From contig CABZXL010000007.1 of the NCBI GenBank assembly GCA_902529715.1, positions 1 through 38,214 of the forward strand: a stretch of DNA of 38,214 bases, given 5' to 3'. Below, one piece after another: positions 9,501-17,561 of this stretch (positions within the stretch are counted from its first letter, which is position 1; each line of letters starts with the position of its first letter). The stretch is from an uncultured Pelagibacteraceae bacterium (GTDB lineage Bacteria; Pseudomonadota; Alphaproteobacteria; Pelagibacterales; Pelagibacteraceae). Made by a program: the position numbers and the translations under genes. The notes beneath the pieces are model-generated. The model worked only from the letters and a program-made list of their open reading frames with translations, had not been told where the DNA came from and did no database searches.

Positions 9501-9976
9501 TTTAAAATTTTATAAACTTCTTCAATTTCTTCAAATTTTCCTTTATTAAATAACTTTCCAACCAATCCATTAATAGAGCCAGAAAATAATATAATATCAT
9601 TTGTATTCTCTAACAAATCTTCGAATTTACAATGAGGGTCGCTCGTTTCTGTATTGGCTAGATAAGATTTAGATGACAAATCTACAATTTTTTTGTATCC
9701 AATTTCAGATTTCGCAATTAAAGGTAGTAGGCCTATTTCATTATTTAAATTAAATAATATTTGAGTACCAATGATTGGTTGAGTGCCAGATTTTGAGATA
9801 TTCTCTGAAAATTCAAGAGATCCACATAAGTTTGATGTATCAGAAAGACCCACACATTTAATTTTATTATCTTTACAATAACTTTTTAAATCTTCAATTT
9901 TTACTGCACCCTCGCATATGGAATATTGTGAATGGATTTTAAGATGATTAAAAATTTTATCGTTTGATTCTTGCAT
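6554..9976 (-). CDS. dnaE: DNA polymerase III alpha subunit (replicative polymerase)
   Basis: This is the catalytic subunit of the chromosomal replicase. The 1140 residues show an N-terminal PHP domain starting HLKIHSQYSICEGA (12-25). The first metal-ligand histidine pair is degenerate (HLKIH rather than HxH), as in enterobacterial DnaE, where this domain does not proofread. The polymerase core has GPGRGSGAGSLVAW, the catalytic aspartates in PDFDIDF (about residues 402-408), and a third in IKFDFLGLKTLT (about 560). Then come YQEQVMQIA, FNKSHAAAYA, a helix-hairpin-helix region, and a C-terminal OB fold (SIAATLLKIQERKTSKGNSY) with a short tail. Its ATG overlaps the lolD stop (TAATG). It ends 128 bases before rpsB, and that gap holds the rpsB promoter and leader. 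Confidence 0.97.
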   Translation of the reverse strand: MQESNDKIFNHLKIHSQYSICEGAVKIEDLKSYCKDNKIKCVGLSDTSNLCGSLEFSENISKSGTQPIIGTQILFNLNNEIGLLPLIAKSEIGYKKIVDLSSKSYLANTETSDPHCKFEDLLENTNDIILFSGSINGLVGKLFNKGKFEEIEEVYKILKKNFNDCFYIEIQRHNDQNEKAFENFNLNLSKKLDIPIIATHEVYYLDKSIYDAHDALICISQKTYLNDKNRISFSNQHYFKSSEEMNDLFSDLPEALENNYNLPLRCSFRPLPSKPILPNISSDKSGDADKALVIDSEDGLATKFLKEFNISKENLKSNSQYKIYKDRLDHELKIIVEMKYSSYFLIVSDYIKWAKNNDIPVGPGRGSGAGSLVAWCLSITDLDPIKFNLIFERFLNPDRVSMPDFDIDFCEEKRDLVFEYLNKKYKDSVAHIITFGKLKARMVVRDVGRVIGLPYGFVDSISKMIPFDPSRPQKLTECINNEPRLQKLIKEDPRVKKLFELSLKLEGLNRNVATHAAGVVIADKKLTDTVPLYKDSSSNLLLPSTQYDMYSAENAGLIKFDFLGLKTLTVINKTQKLINKKNKEFKIENIDYTDQKVFELLSSGNTVGLFQLESSGMRDALINMKPNHLEDIIALVALYRPGPMSNIPTYNDCKHGKEKPDYLHPKLEEILKPTYGVIIYQEQVMQIAQKLSGFTAGEADILRRAMGKKKRAELEKQKQRFIDGALKNGIGKEVAAGIFLKIEPFAEYGFNKSHAAAYAIIAYQTAYLKTYFPNEFFAASMTMDISNQNKLGEFYEELKRLNIKIIRPHINECFAEFKSDENNFFYAMGAVKSVGFEAISNIVKERKKNGKFKSINDFINRVNPKDINKLQLEGLVKSGAFDSLNANRQSLYNSIPNLILKSKNTYENKAANQIDLFDLNDSDEERNKSYINNINDWDFEERLSKEFQAIGFFMSDHPINKYKEIFDDYKIINYKNFISDNSNKNCSIAATLLKIQERKTSKGNSYAVIKLTDLSGVFELFVFSEILELNRNILVEGNSLLITLNKNLSDDENRFKRINVSKIILIKDLFNKPISNLELTLNDINQISKLKKIDLDGSTKVTIKIKENKKELTFQLSKSRKIDRNSLNLIKKDGILTQIN

Positions 9977-10647
9977 TAGAGGATTTTTATTTTACCACTA
10001 ATTAGTTCAATTTTACAATCTGCCATATTAGCAAAAAATCTATTGTGGGTTGCAAAAATAATTAGTCTTTTTTTATTTTTAAGTTTAAGTAAAATTTTAA
10101 AAACTTCTTTTGCATTTTTATGATCTAAATTACCAGTTGGTTCATCAGCTAATATTATTTCTGGTGAATTAATTAAAGCTCTAGCAATAGCAACTCTTTG
10201 CATTTCACCACCCGAAAGTTCAGAAGCTAAATGGTTTTCTCTGCTAGATAGGCCGAGATTTCTAATTAATTTTTTTGCATCAAATAAAGCTTTATTTTTA
10301 TTTTCATCTATTGACAGTCTTGCAAAATAAATATTTTCTATTGTAGTAAAATCAGACAACAAATTATTATCTTGATAAATTATACCAATTTTTTTTGCTC
10401 TTAAATTATCATTATAAGATTTTGATGAATAATTAATTGAATGGTTTGATATTTTTAAACTACCAGAGGTAGGTATATCTATTAAAGAAAGTAAATTTAA
10501 AAGTGTTGATTTTCCAGAACCTGACGGGCCCATTAAAGAGTATATTTTTCCAGCTTTAAATGAAAAATTAATTTTATTTAGTACTCTAATTTTCTTTTTT
10601 GAATGATAGTTTTTAACAATATTTTTTAATTCAATTATATTATTCAT
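9976..10647 (-). CDS. lolD: Lipoprotein-releasing ABC transporter ATPase LolD
   Basis: LolD is the ATPase that drives release of outer-membrane lipoproteins from the inner membrane to the LolA chaperone. The 223-residue protein has Walker A GPSGSGKST (about 39-47), Q-loop YQDNNLLSDFTTIENI, signature LSGGEMQRVAIARA, Walker B IILADEPTGNLD and the H-loop FATHNR. These match the LolD/MacB-type subgroup. It overlaps lolC by 8 bases, which fixes its partner and supports LolD over a macrolide or cell-division ATPase. No LolE or LolA gene lies in the window. Confidence 0.92.
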   Translation of the reverse strand: MNNIIELKNIVKNYHSKKKIRVLNKINFSFKAGKIYSLMGPSGSGKSTLLNLLSLIDIPTSGSLKISNHSINYSSKSYNDNLRAKKIGIIYQDNNLLSDFTTIENIYFARLSIDENKNKALFDAKKLIRNLGLSSRENHLASELSGGEMQRVAIARALINSPEIILADEPTGNLDHKNAKEVFKILLKLKNKKRLIIFATHNRFFANMADCKIELISGKIKIL

Positions 10648-11869
10648 ATTTAAGTGCCTTTACTGTATTCATTCTAGAAGCTTTTAGCGCTGGATAAATA
10701 GAAACAATTGTTGTTATTATTATTGAACATATCGCAATAATTATAATTGAATATGGATTGATTTCTGATGGCATTTTACTTAAAAAATATATTTCTTCTG
10801 GAAATAAAGTAATATTAAAAGTGTTACTTAAAAATTGACGAATATTTTCTACATATATTGAAAATAATACACCTATTAATATTCCAAAAATAGTTGCTAA
10901 TGAACCAATTAAAAACCCTACCATGAAAAAAATTTTTGAAATAGATTTATTTTGTACACCAATAGACTTAAGTATAGCAATTTCTCTAGTCTTGTTTTTA
11001 ACTAATATAGTTAACCCTGATATTATATTAAATGCTGCCACAATAATAATTAAAGAAAGAATAATAAACATAACATTTCTCTCAACTTTAAGTGCTGAAA
11101 ATAAAGATTTATTAAGATCTGACCATGTGTGTGTATAATAATCCTTAAAAATTTTCTCTAATTTTTTTTTTGTAGTTTCAATATTCTTAGGATTTTTTAG
11201 ATATATTTCTAAATTTCTTTTATCTTTTTTCAAATTAAAGAAACTTTCTAAATCATTAAGATTAATAAAAGCAACATTTAAATCAAAGTCTGCAATTTCA
11301 CTATCGAAAATTGAATCAACTATATATGTTTCTTGCTTGGGTAAATTACCAATAATAGTTTCTACACCGTTAGGTGACATAATTAAAACTTTATCACCTA
11401 TTTCAATATTGTAATTAAAGCTTAATTCTTTACCGATTGATATATACTTGGGATTTAACTTTCTATTGCCATAAAAGTTAGCATTTTTTACAACCGATAA
11501 TTTTTCAAAATCTTTTGCTAAATAACCTCTTAATAATAATCCTTTTGTATAGTCTTTGTTAATTAAAACTCCTTCACCACTATTGCTGTAGACAAAGGTT
11601 TCTGACAGGTTAATAAGACTACTATTTTTGAACAAATTTTCATTGATTGGTAAGTCGTAAGTTTTAATAACTGCATGAGGGTTAAATCCAACTATTTTAT
11701 CAACCAACTCTGTTCTAAATCCATTCATTACGGACATAACAATTATCAAAACTGCAACTCCTAAACTAATGCCGATAAATGAAAAAATAGAAATTATATT
11801 TAAAAAACCATCTTTTTTTCTAGTTTTTAAATATCTTAAAGTAATTTCTTTTTCTAATTGTGAAATCAA
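10640..11869 (-). CDS. lolC: Lipoprotein-releasing transporter membrane subunit (LolC/LolE family)
   Basis: This is the membrane partner of LolD. At 409 residues it has the family length and plan: a first transmembrane helix at about 24-48 (SIFSFIGISLGVAVLIIVMS, then VMNGFR), a large periplasmic domain (about 50-260), and three C-terminal helices typical of FtsX-fold permeases. The final stretch YPALKASRMNTVKALKYE is a hallmark ending of LolC/E. The start is TTG at 11869; no ATG exists upstream before the in-frame stop, and the next methionine lies inside the first membrane helix. It begins one base after proS. Many alphaproteobacteria have a single LolC/E-type subunit acting as a homodimer; whether this is the only one cannot be seen here. 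Confidence 0.92.
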   Translation of the reverse strand: MISQLEKEITLRYLKTRKKDGFLNIISIFSFIGISLGVAVLIIVMSVMNGFRTELVDKIVGFNPHAVIKTYDLPINENLFKNSSLINLSETFVYSNSGEGVLINKDYTKGLLLRGYLAKDFEKLSVVKNANFYGNRKLNPKYISIGKELSFNYNIEIGDKVLIMSPNGVETIIGNLPKQETYIVDSIFDSEIADFDLNVAFINLNDLESFFNLKKDKRNLEIYLKNPKNIETTKKKLEKIFKDYYTHTWSDLNKSLFSALKVERNVMFIILSLIIIVAAFNIISGLTILVKNKTREIAILKSIGVQNKSISKIFFMVGFLIGSLATIFGILIGVLFSIYVENIRQFLSNTFNITLFPEEIYFLSKMPSEINPYSIIIIAICSIIITTIVSIYPALKASRMNTVKALKYE

Positions 11870-11870
11870 T

Positions 11871-13196
11871 TTATTTTTTTTTATCTATTATAATTTTAGC
11901 TATATCTTCTATTGATAAGTTTTTACTACTTTTACCAATTTCTTTAAATTCAAATAGGTTGCCTTCAGATTTTTTACCAATCATAATTTGAAAAGGTATA
12001 CCAATTAAATTAAATTTTTTTATCTTTGATGAAAAATTTTCATCCGTATCATCGACTATAGTATCAATTTTCTTTTCGTTTAAATATTTATAAATATTAA
12101 AAGCCTTTTCCAAATTTGAATTATCATTTTTATTGATAAGTGGAATAACTGCACATTCATATGGTGATATAGAAATTGGCCAATTCATTATCTCATTTTT
12201 ATCATCATATTTGGCTTCAATAATGGCACCAACTAACCTTGAAACACCTACTCCATAAGATCCCATTTTAACAAATTCCTTTTTGCCTTGATAATCAACA
12301 GAAGCTTTCATTGGTTTTGAATATTTGTCTCCAAAATAAAAAATGTGGCCAACTTCAATGCCTTTTGTGCTAAGCCTAAACTCTTTTTGTACATATTTTT
12401 CAAAATCACTTTTATTAAATTTTTCATCAGTTACTGCATAGTATGCTTCATATTTTTTTCTGAGATCGCTTAGAGATTTTTTTTCTAATTTTGTATTTTT
12501 ACTACTAACTTCAAAAATTCTTTTATCAGTGTAAATTTTACTTTCTCCAGTTTCTGCTAAAATAATAAATTCATGTGATAAATTTCCTCCGATTGGACCT
12601 GTGTCTGCAGCCATAGGTATTGCTGACAATTCTAATCTTTGAAAAGTTCTTAGATAAGAAAGAAAAAATTTATTATATGAAAAAATAGCTTCTTCATCAT
12701 TTAAATCAAATGAGTATGCATCTTTCATGAAAAATTCTCTACATCTCATTATTCCAAATCTTGGTCTAAGTTCATCTCTGAACTTCCATTGAATGTGGTA
12801 AAGTAACTGGGGTAAAGATTTATAAGATTTTATACTAGTTCTAAATATATCAGTTATTAGTTCTTCATTAGTAGGTCCATACAACATTTCTCTATCTTGT
12901 CTATCTTTAATCCTTAACATTTCCTCGCCGTAATCTTCATATCTTCCACTTTCTTTCCAAATTTCACTAGATTGAATGGTTGGCATCAGTATTTCTTGAA
13001 CTCCAATTTTATCTTGTTCCTCTCTAACAATTTGTTCTATCTTTTTCATAACTTTAAAACCAAGGGGCAACCATGAATATATACCTGCTGAAGACTGCTT
13101 TATCATTCCAACCCTAAGCATTAACTGGTGAGATTTAATAACTGCTTCTGAAGGGTTATTTTTTAAAATTGGTATAAATGATTTTGAAAAGAGCAT
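11871..13196 (-). CDS. proS: Prolyl-tRNA synthetase, short alphaproteobacterial form
   Basis: ProRS charges tRNA-Pro in the cytosol. The 441-residue class II enzyme shows motif 1 around PLGFKVMKKIEQIVREE, the TNEELITDIFR loop (about 108-118), motif 2 (RPRFGIMRCREFFMKDAYSF, about 140-159), and motif 3 (GVGVSRLVGAIIE). The C-terminal anticodon-binding domain starts near residue 340 (YECAVIPLINKND). The roughly 180-residue INS editing domain that enterobacterial ProRS carries between motifs 2 and 3 is absent, as is usual in alphaproteobacteria. Ala-tRNA-Pro clearance would therefore need a separate trans-acting deacylase, not seen in this window. It sits 3 bases after rnj. Confidence 0.95.
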   Translation of the reverse strand: MLFSKSFIPILKNNPSEAVIKSHQLMLRVGMIKQSSAGIYSWLPLGFKVMKKIEQIVREEQDKIGVQEILMPTIQSSEIWKESGRYEDYGEEMLRIKDRQDREMLYGPTNEELITDIFRTSIKSYKSLPQLLYHIQWKFRDELRPRFGIMRCREFFMKDAYSFDLNDEEAIFSYNKFFLSYLRTFQRLELSAIPMAADTGPIGGNLSHEFIILAETGESKIYTDKRIFEVSSKNTKLEKKSLSDLRKKYEAYYAVTDEKFNKSDFEKYVQKEFRLSTKGIEVGHIFYFGDKYSKPMKASVDYQGKKEFVKMGSYGVGVSRLVGAIIEAKYDDKNEIMNWPISISPYECAVIPLINKNDNSNLEKAFNIYKYLNEKKIDTIVDDTDENFSSKIKKFNLIGIPFQIMIGKKSEGNLFEFKEIGKSSKNLSIEDIAKIIIDKKK

Positions 13197-13199
13197 TTC

Positions 13200-14858
13200 C
13201 TATATTCTTACCACATTAATATTAGTTATTGGCTTTTTTCCAGTTTTTTCTTTTGCATATTTTCTGCATGTTTTTTTTAGTCCATCAATTAAATTTTCAT
13301 TTTGCTTCGTGTTTTTTAAGGAAAACGATTTTGTAAGTTTTGCAATTTCTTCCTCTAAACCATCAAAAAATTCTTCTTTCATCAAAATGGGTAATCCTTT
13401 AATGTTTAGCAAAGGTTTACTACTTAACACACCATTGGTTGAAATAATCAGAGTTAAATCAATAAATCCATTATTAGCCAAATTTTTTCTTTCTTTAATA
13501 TAAACTGAATCTTCTTCGATTGAAATTTCTCCATCAACACACAGTCTACCGCTTGGTGCTTTATCATATACATGAGGTTTGTTTCCTGGATAAATTTTTA
13601 CTATATCTCCGTTTTCTACTTGAACAGGACATGGGATTTTCATTTCATGAGCAAAATTGATTTGTTCTTTCATATGCCTATGTTCTCCATGTACTGGTAT
13701 AAGGCAATTGGGTTTAATCCAATTATACATATCTTTTAAATCTTCTCTGTTTGGATGACCAGAAACATGAACAAATTCAGTTTCTTCTGTAATAACATTT
13801 ATACCATCTCTTAAAAGCTTGTTATGAACGTTATAATGTTTTCTAACATTGCCTGGTATTATCTTTGATGAAAATATAACTGTATCATCCTTTTCAATAA
13901 ATACATCTGGATGTGTAAAATTTGAAATTCTATTTAATGCGCCCATAGGCTCACCTTGACTACCGGTACAAAGAAAAACAATTTTATCTCGTGGTAATTT
14001 TTTTGTATCCCTTGGATCAAGAGGTTCTATAACATTTTGAAGATAACCACATTGCCTAGCAGCTTTGTATATTCTTTGCATCGATCTACCAACTAATGAT
14101 ATATGCCTGCCTATTTTCTCTGCGCAGAAAAATATTGTTTCCATTCTTGCAACATTTGAAGCAAATGAAGTAACTAGGATTTTTTTTTTTTGGCGTGACA
14201 TAACATTAAGCATGTTTTTTCTCACATCTGCTTCTGAGCCAGCTCTTCCTATACTAAAAACATTTGTTGAGTCACATATCATAGCTAAAACTCCACTATC
14301 ACCAATTTTTTTTAATTTCTCCTGATTGATGTTTTTACCTACCAAAGGATTAGGATCAACTTTCCAGTCTCCAGTATGAAAAATAGTTCCAGCTGGCGTA
14401 TCAATTTTTAACCCATTAGGTTCAATTATTGAGTGAGTTAAAGTGATAAACTCTATTTTAAATGGATTAAGATCAACTGTTCCATTTAGTTTAACAATTT
14501 TTAAATAAGGTATTATATCAATTTTTTTTTCTTTAAATTTTTCAGTAACTAGCGCAGCAGTAAATGGTGTTGCGTAAATTTTACATTTCAATTTTCTCCA
14601 AACATAAGTTATAGCTCCAATATGGTCCTCGTGAGCATGAGTTAAAACAATACCTAATAAATTATCTTTTTTATCAACAATAAAACCTGGGTCAGCATAT
14701 ATTAAATCTATACCTGGAAGAGCATCATCTGCAAACGTAACCCCAGCATCAACAATAATCCATTTTTGAGATCCAGGTTTTCCATATGCATATAAATTCA
14801 TATTCATACCTATTTCTCCAGATCCACCAAGTGGACAAAATATTAATTCATCTTTCAT
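13200..14858 (-). CDS. rnj: Ribonuclease J
   Basis: RNase J is a metallo-beta-lactamase-fold ribonuclease with endonuclease and 5'-3' exonuclease activity in mRNA decay and rRNA maturation. At 552 residues the length fits. Motifs are PLGGSGEIGMNMN (9-21), the zinc site HAHEDH (74-79), HTGDWKVDP, the beta-CASP region with CTGSQGEPMGAL, and VSGHPNREDL followed by PVHGEHRHMKEQ. A C-terminal oligomerisation domain follows from about 460. The coding sequence contains a run of 12 adenines (14180-14191, in RQKKKKI) that stays in frame. Its ATG overlaps the coaX stop (ATGA). Conserved position between nuo/birA and proS supports the call. Confidence 0.95.
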   Translation of the reverse strand: MKDELIFCPLGGSGEIGMNMNLYAYGKPGSQKWIIVDAGVTFADDALPGIDLIYADPGFIVDKKDNLLGIVLTHAHEDHIGAITYVWRKLKCKIYATPFTAALVTEKFKEKKIDIIPYLKIVKLNGTVDLNPFKIEFITLTHSIIEPNGLKIDTPAGTIFHTGDWKVDPNPLVGKNINQEKLKKIGDSGVLAMICDSTNVFSIGRAGSEADVRKNMLNVMSRQKKKILVTSFASNVARMETIFFCAEKIGRHISLVGRSMQRIYKAARQCGYLQNVIEPLDPRDTKKLPRDKIVFLCTGSQGEPMGALNRISNFTHPDVFIEKDDTVIFSSKIIPGNVRKHYNVHNKLLRDGINVITEETEFVHVSGHPNREDLKDMYNWIKPNCLIPVHGEHRHMKEQINFAHEMKIPCPVQVENGDIVKIYPGNKPHVYDKAPSGRLCVDGEISIEEDSVYIKERKNLANNGFIDLTLIISTNGVLSSKPLLNIKGLPILMKEEFFDGLEEEIAKLTKSFSLKNTKQNENLIDGLKKTCRKYAKEKTGKKPITNINVVRI

Positions 14859-15598
14859 AATAATTTTGTAATTTTTAAAAGTCCTTTTATAGTTATATCT
14901 TTATCTAAACGTGCTTTTTGCTTAATAGATCTAATAAACAAATGAGAATAACCACCTGTTAAAATTAATTTATATTTTTTTTTAGTATGTTTAGAAATTT
15001 TATCAATTATATTTTCTACTAAACCAATATAACCCCAATAAAAACCAGATCTAACAGCAGAAATAGTATTTTTGCCTAAAACATTTTTAACTTTTTTTAA
15101 TTTTAACGATGGAATGAGTGAAGCCTTTGACGCTAGTGTATTAAGAGAAAGCAATACACCTGGAGCAATTATGCCACCTAAATAATTATTTTTAATTATA
15201 ACATCAAATGTAGTAGCTGTACCAAAGTCAACAATAATATAATTATTTCTATTGTCATTAATGCCAATTGCATTACAAAGCCTATCCGATCCTATTTGTT
15301 TTCTATTAACTGATATTTTGATTAACTTATTTATATTAAGTTCCTTTATTTCAGAAACTTTTAATTTAAAGTTTTTTAATAAAAAAAGTTTTATTAGTTT
15401 AAATAATTTTGGAACAACACTACTAAAAATAACTTTTTTAATAAAAGCTTTTTTTTTAAAAATATAAGATAAATTCTTTTTAAGATATTGGTTATTTATT
15501 GAATTAGATTTTAAAATTATTTTTTTTATAATTTTTTTTTGTGTTGAATATACACAAATTTTTGTTTCGGTATTTCCTATATCTCCAATAACGTACAT
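14855..15598 (-). CDS. coaX: Type III pantothenate kinase
   Basis: CoaX phosphorylates pantothenate in the first step of coenzyme A synthesis. The 247-residue protein belongs to the ASKHA fold. It has the phosphate-1 motif GDIGNTETKICVY at the N-terminus, the catalytic and adenosine region VDFGTATTFDVI (about 122-133), the GGIIAPGVLLSLNTLASKAS loop, and ILTGGYSH near the C-terminus. Type III kinases are feedback-insensitive to CoA and replace CoaA in many alphaproteobacteria. It lies 26 bases after birA and overlaps rnj by four bases. Confidence 0.93.
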   Translation of the reverse strand: MYVIGDIGNTETKICVYSTQKKIIKKIILKSNSINNQYLKKNLSYIFKKKAFIKKVIFSSVVPKLFKLIKLFLLKNFKLKVSEIKELNINKLIKISVNRKQIGSDRLCNAIGINDNRNNYIIVDFGTATTFDVIIKNNYLGGIIAPGVLLSLNTLASKASLIPSLKLKKVKNVLGKNTISAVRSGFYWGYIGLVENIIDKISKHTKKKYKLILTGGYSHLFIRSIKQKARLDKDITIKGLLKITKLL

Positions 15599-15624
15599 TT
15601 TGTATTCTTAATCAATTCAATTAT

Positions 15625-16146
15625 TTATGTAAATAGTTTTAAATTTTTAATATAGTTTTTTTCTATATTTTTAATTAGATCATGCTTTTTTACTTTAAAG
15701 CCAGTTTCTTTTAAAATATTAGTGGTTGGATAATTTTTAATTTCTGGGCTTTTGATTAAATTAATTCCAATTCCAATAATTACAAATTTTGATTCATTGT
15801 TAAATTTAATCTCCTGAAGTATTCCACATATTTTTTTTTTATTAATCAATAAATCATTTGGTGGTTTAATAGAAATTGTTTTTTTAATGTATTTAAATAG
15901 TGTTTTTTTTATTATTTTACAGTTCAGAATGGTAATTTTTTTTAGATTGATATTTTCTTTTATTTTAAAAAAAATAGTAATAAATAAATTTCCCTTGAAT
16001 GATAACCATTTTTTTCCATGTTGACCTCTACCTTTTTTTTGATAATCGGCAATAATTAAACCTTGGGTAATTCCGGTTTTAATTTTTTTTATTGCCAAAT
16101 CATTTGTGCTATTAACTTTTTTGTAAAAAAATTTTTTAAAAATCAT
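15625..16146 (-). CDS. birA: Biotin--[acetyl-CoA-carboxylase] ligase, minimal form
   Basis: This enzyme attaches biotin to the carboxyl carrier protein through biotinyl-AMP. At 173 residues it is near-minimal. There is no N-terminal DNA-binding domain, so it is not a repressor, and the C-terminal SH3-like domain is missing or nearly so. Catalytic motifs remain: STNDLA (13-18), the biotin/AMP loop GRGQHGKKWLS (39-49), IKPPNDLLINKKKICGIL (about 93-110), where many relatives have KWPND, and VIGIGINL (about 122-129). It overlaps the nuoN stop (TAATG). The position right after nuoN is conserved in alphaproteobacteria. The changed W-to-P in the KWPND motif and the short C-terminus leave a little doubt about full activity. 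Confidence 0.88.
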   Translation of the reverse strand: MIFKKFFYKKVNSTNDLAIKKIKTGITQGLIIADYQKKGRGQHGKKWLSFKGNLFITIFFKIKENINLKKITILNCKIIKKTLFKYIKKTISIKPPNDLLINKKKICGILQEIKFNNESKFVIIGIGINLIKSPEIKNYPTTNILKETGFKVKKHDLIKNIEKNYIKNLKLFT

Positions 16147-17561
16147 TAAATAATGTTAATTTTTTCTATTATTTCAATTAATGGACTAGGATAAATGAAA
16201 TAAAAAAGAATAAATATTGTTGAAATAGTTAATGATATTTTTAATCCAATATTATGATTTCTTTCAAATTTCTCTTTTTCTGCATCAAAATAAATTACCT
16301 TTATTATTCTTAAGTAATAAAATGCAGCTATAACTGTTGAAAGTAAACCAATTATAGCTAATGAATACATCGACTGTTCAATTACAGCAGTAAAAATATA
16401 AAATTTAGCAAAAAAACCAACTAAAGGGGGTATGCCTGCTAATGAAAATAAAACAATCAAAAATGAAAATGATAAAATTGGATGATTTTTAGATAAACCA
16501 GATAAATCTTCAATATTTTCAAAATATTTTTCATCTCTTCTTAACATGAAAAGACAAGCAAAAAATGCTAAATTCATAAATAAGTAAATTGAAATATAAG
16601 TTATTGAACTTTGTATTCCTTGATTAGTCCCAGTTGATATACCTGCTAAAGCATAACCCATATGACCAATAGAACTATATGCGATTAGTCGTTTAAGATT
16701 TTTTTGACCAATTGCAGCGATTGATCCAAACAACATTGAAGCTATTGAAAGAAAAATAATTATAATTTGCCATTGGTCTATAATATTGAAAAACGGAACA
16801 TATAAAATTCTTATAAAAACTGTTAATGCTGCAATTTTTGGTAATATTGCAAAAAAAATTGTTACTGAAGTGGGTGAACCTTCATAAACATCTGGAGCCC
16901 ACATATGAAATGGAACAGCTGATATTTTAAAAGCTAAACCAGTTATTATAAAAATTATTCCAAAAGTAAGTCCATAACTATCTTTATTTACGTTTTCCGC
17001 AATTAAATCAAAATTTGTTGAACTTGAAAAACCATAGATTAATGAACAACCATAAAGAAGAAGACCAGATGATAGTGCGCTTAAAACAAAATATTTTAAT
17101 CCAGACTCTGAAGATAATATATTGTCTCTATTAAATGAGGCCAATACATATAAGGCTAGAGACTGCAATTCTAATCCTATGTAAAACAAAATTAAATCAT
17201 TAGAGCTAATCATTACCATCATTCCTGTTATTGATGATAAAACTAAGATTGGATATTCAATTTTATTTATCTTTACTATTTGAATATATTTACTAGACGA
17301 AAGTAACACAAAAATTCCAGACAAAATTAATAAAATTTTCATAAAAGATGACAAATAATCAATTTTGTAACTATTATTAAATAATTCCACATTTGCATCG
17401 ATTGGAAAATTTAAAATTAGAGCTAAACAAACAAATAAAGATAAAATAGTTAAATTGTAAATTAAATATGCACTATTTTTTTTAAATACTCCAATAATTA
17501 ACAAAATCATAATTGCTAAACAAATAAATATTTCTGAATAAATAAAATTTAAATTAATCAT
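16146..17561 (-). CDS. nuoN: NADH:quinone oxidoreductase subunit N
   Basis: NuoN is one of three antiporter-like proton-pumping subunits of the complex I membrane arm. The 471 residues form about 14 transmembrane helices. Typical stretches are LILFYIGLELQSLALYVLAS (about 120-139, with the conserved glutamate of the pump half-channel), SAVPFHMWAPDVYEGSPTS, LKRLIAYSSIGHMGYALAG, and FSLAGIPPLVGFFAKFYIF. It is directly adjacent to the nuoM stop and overlaps birA. It is the last nuo gene, as in alphaproteobacteria and E. coli. Confidence 0.97.
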   Translation of the reverse strand: MINLNFIYSEIFICLAIMILLIIGVFKKNSAYLIYNLTILSLFVCLALILNFPIDANVELFNNSYKIDYLSSFMKILLILSGIFVLLSSSKYIQIVKINKIEYPILVLSSITGMMVMISSNDLILFYIGLELQSLALYVLASFNRDNILSSESGLKYFVLSALSSGLLLYGCSLIYGFSSSTNFDLIAENVNKDSYGLTFGIIFIITGLAFKISAVPFHMWAPDVYEGSPTSVTIFFAILPKIAALTVFIRILYVPFFNIIDQWQIIIIFLSIASMLFGSIAAIGQKNLKRLIAYSSIGHMGYALAGISTGTNQGIQSSITYISIYLFMNLAFFACLFMLRRDEKYFENIEDLSGLSKNHPILSFSFLIVLFSLAGIPPLVGFFAKFYIFTAVIEQSMYSLAIIGLLSTVIAAFYYLRIIKVIYFDAEKEKFERNHNIGLKISLTISTIFILFYFIYPSPLIEIIEKINII

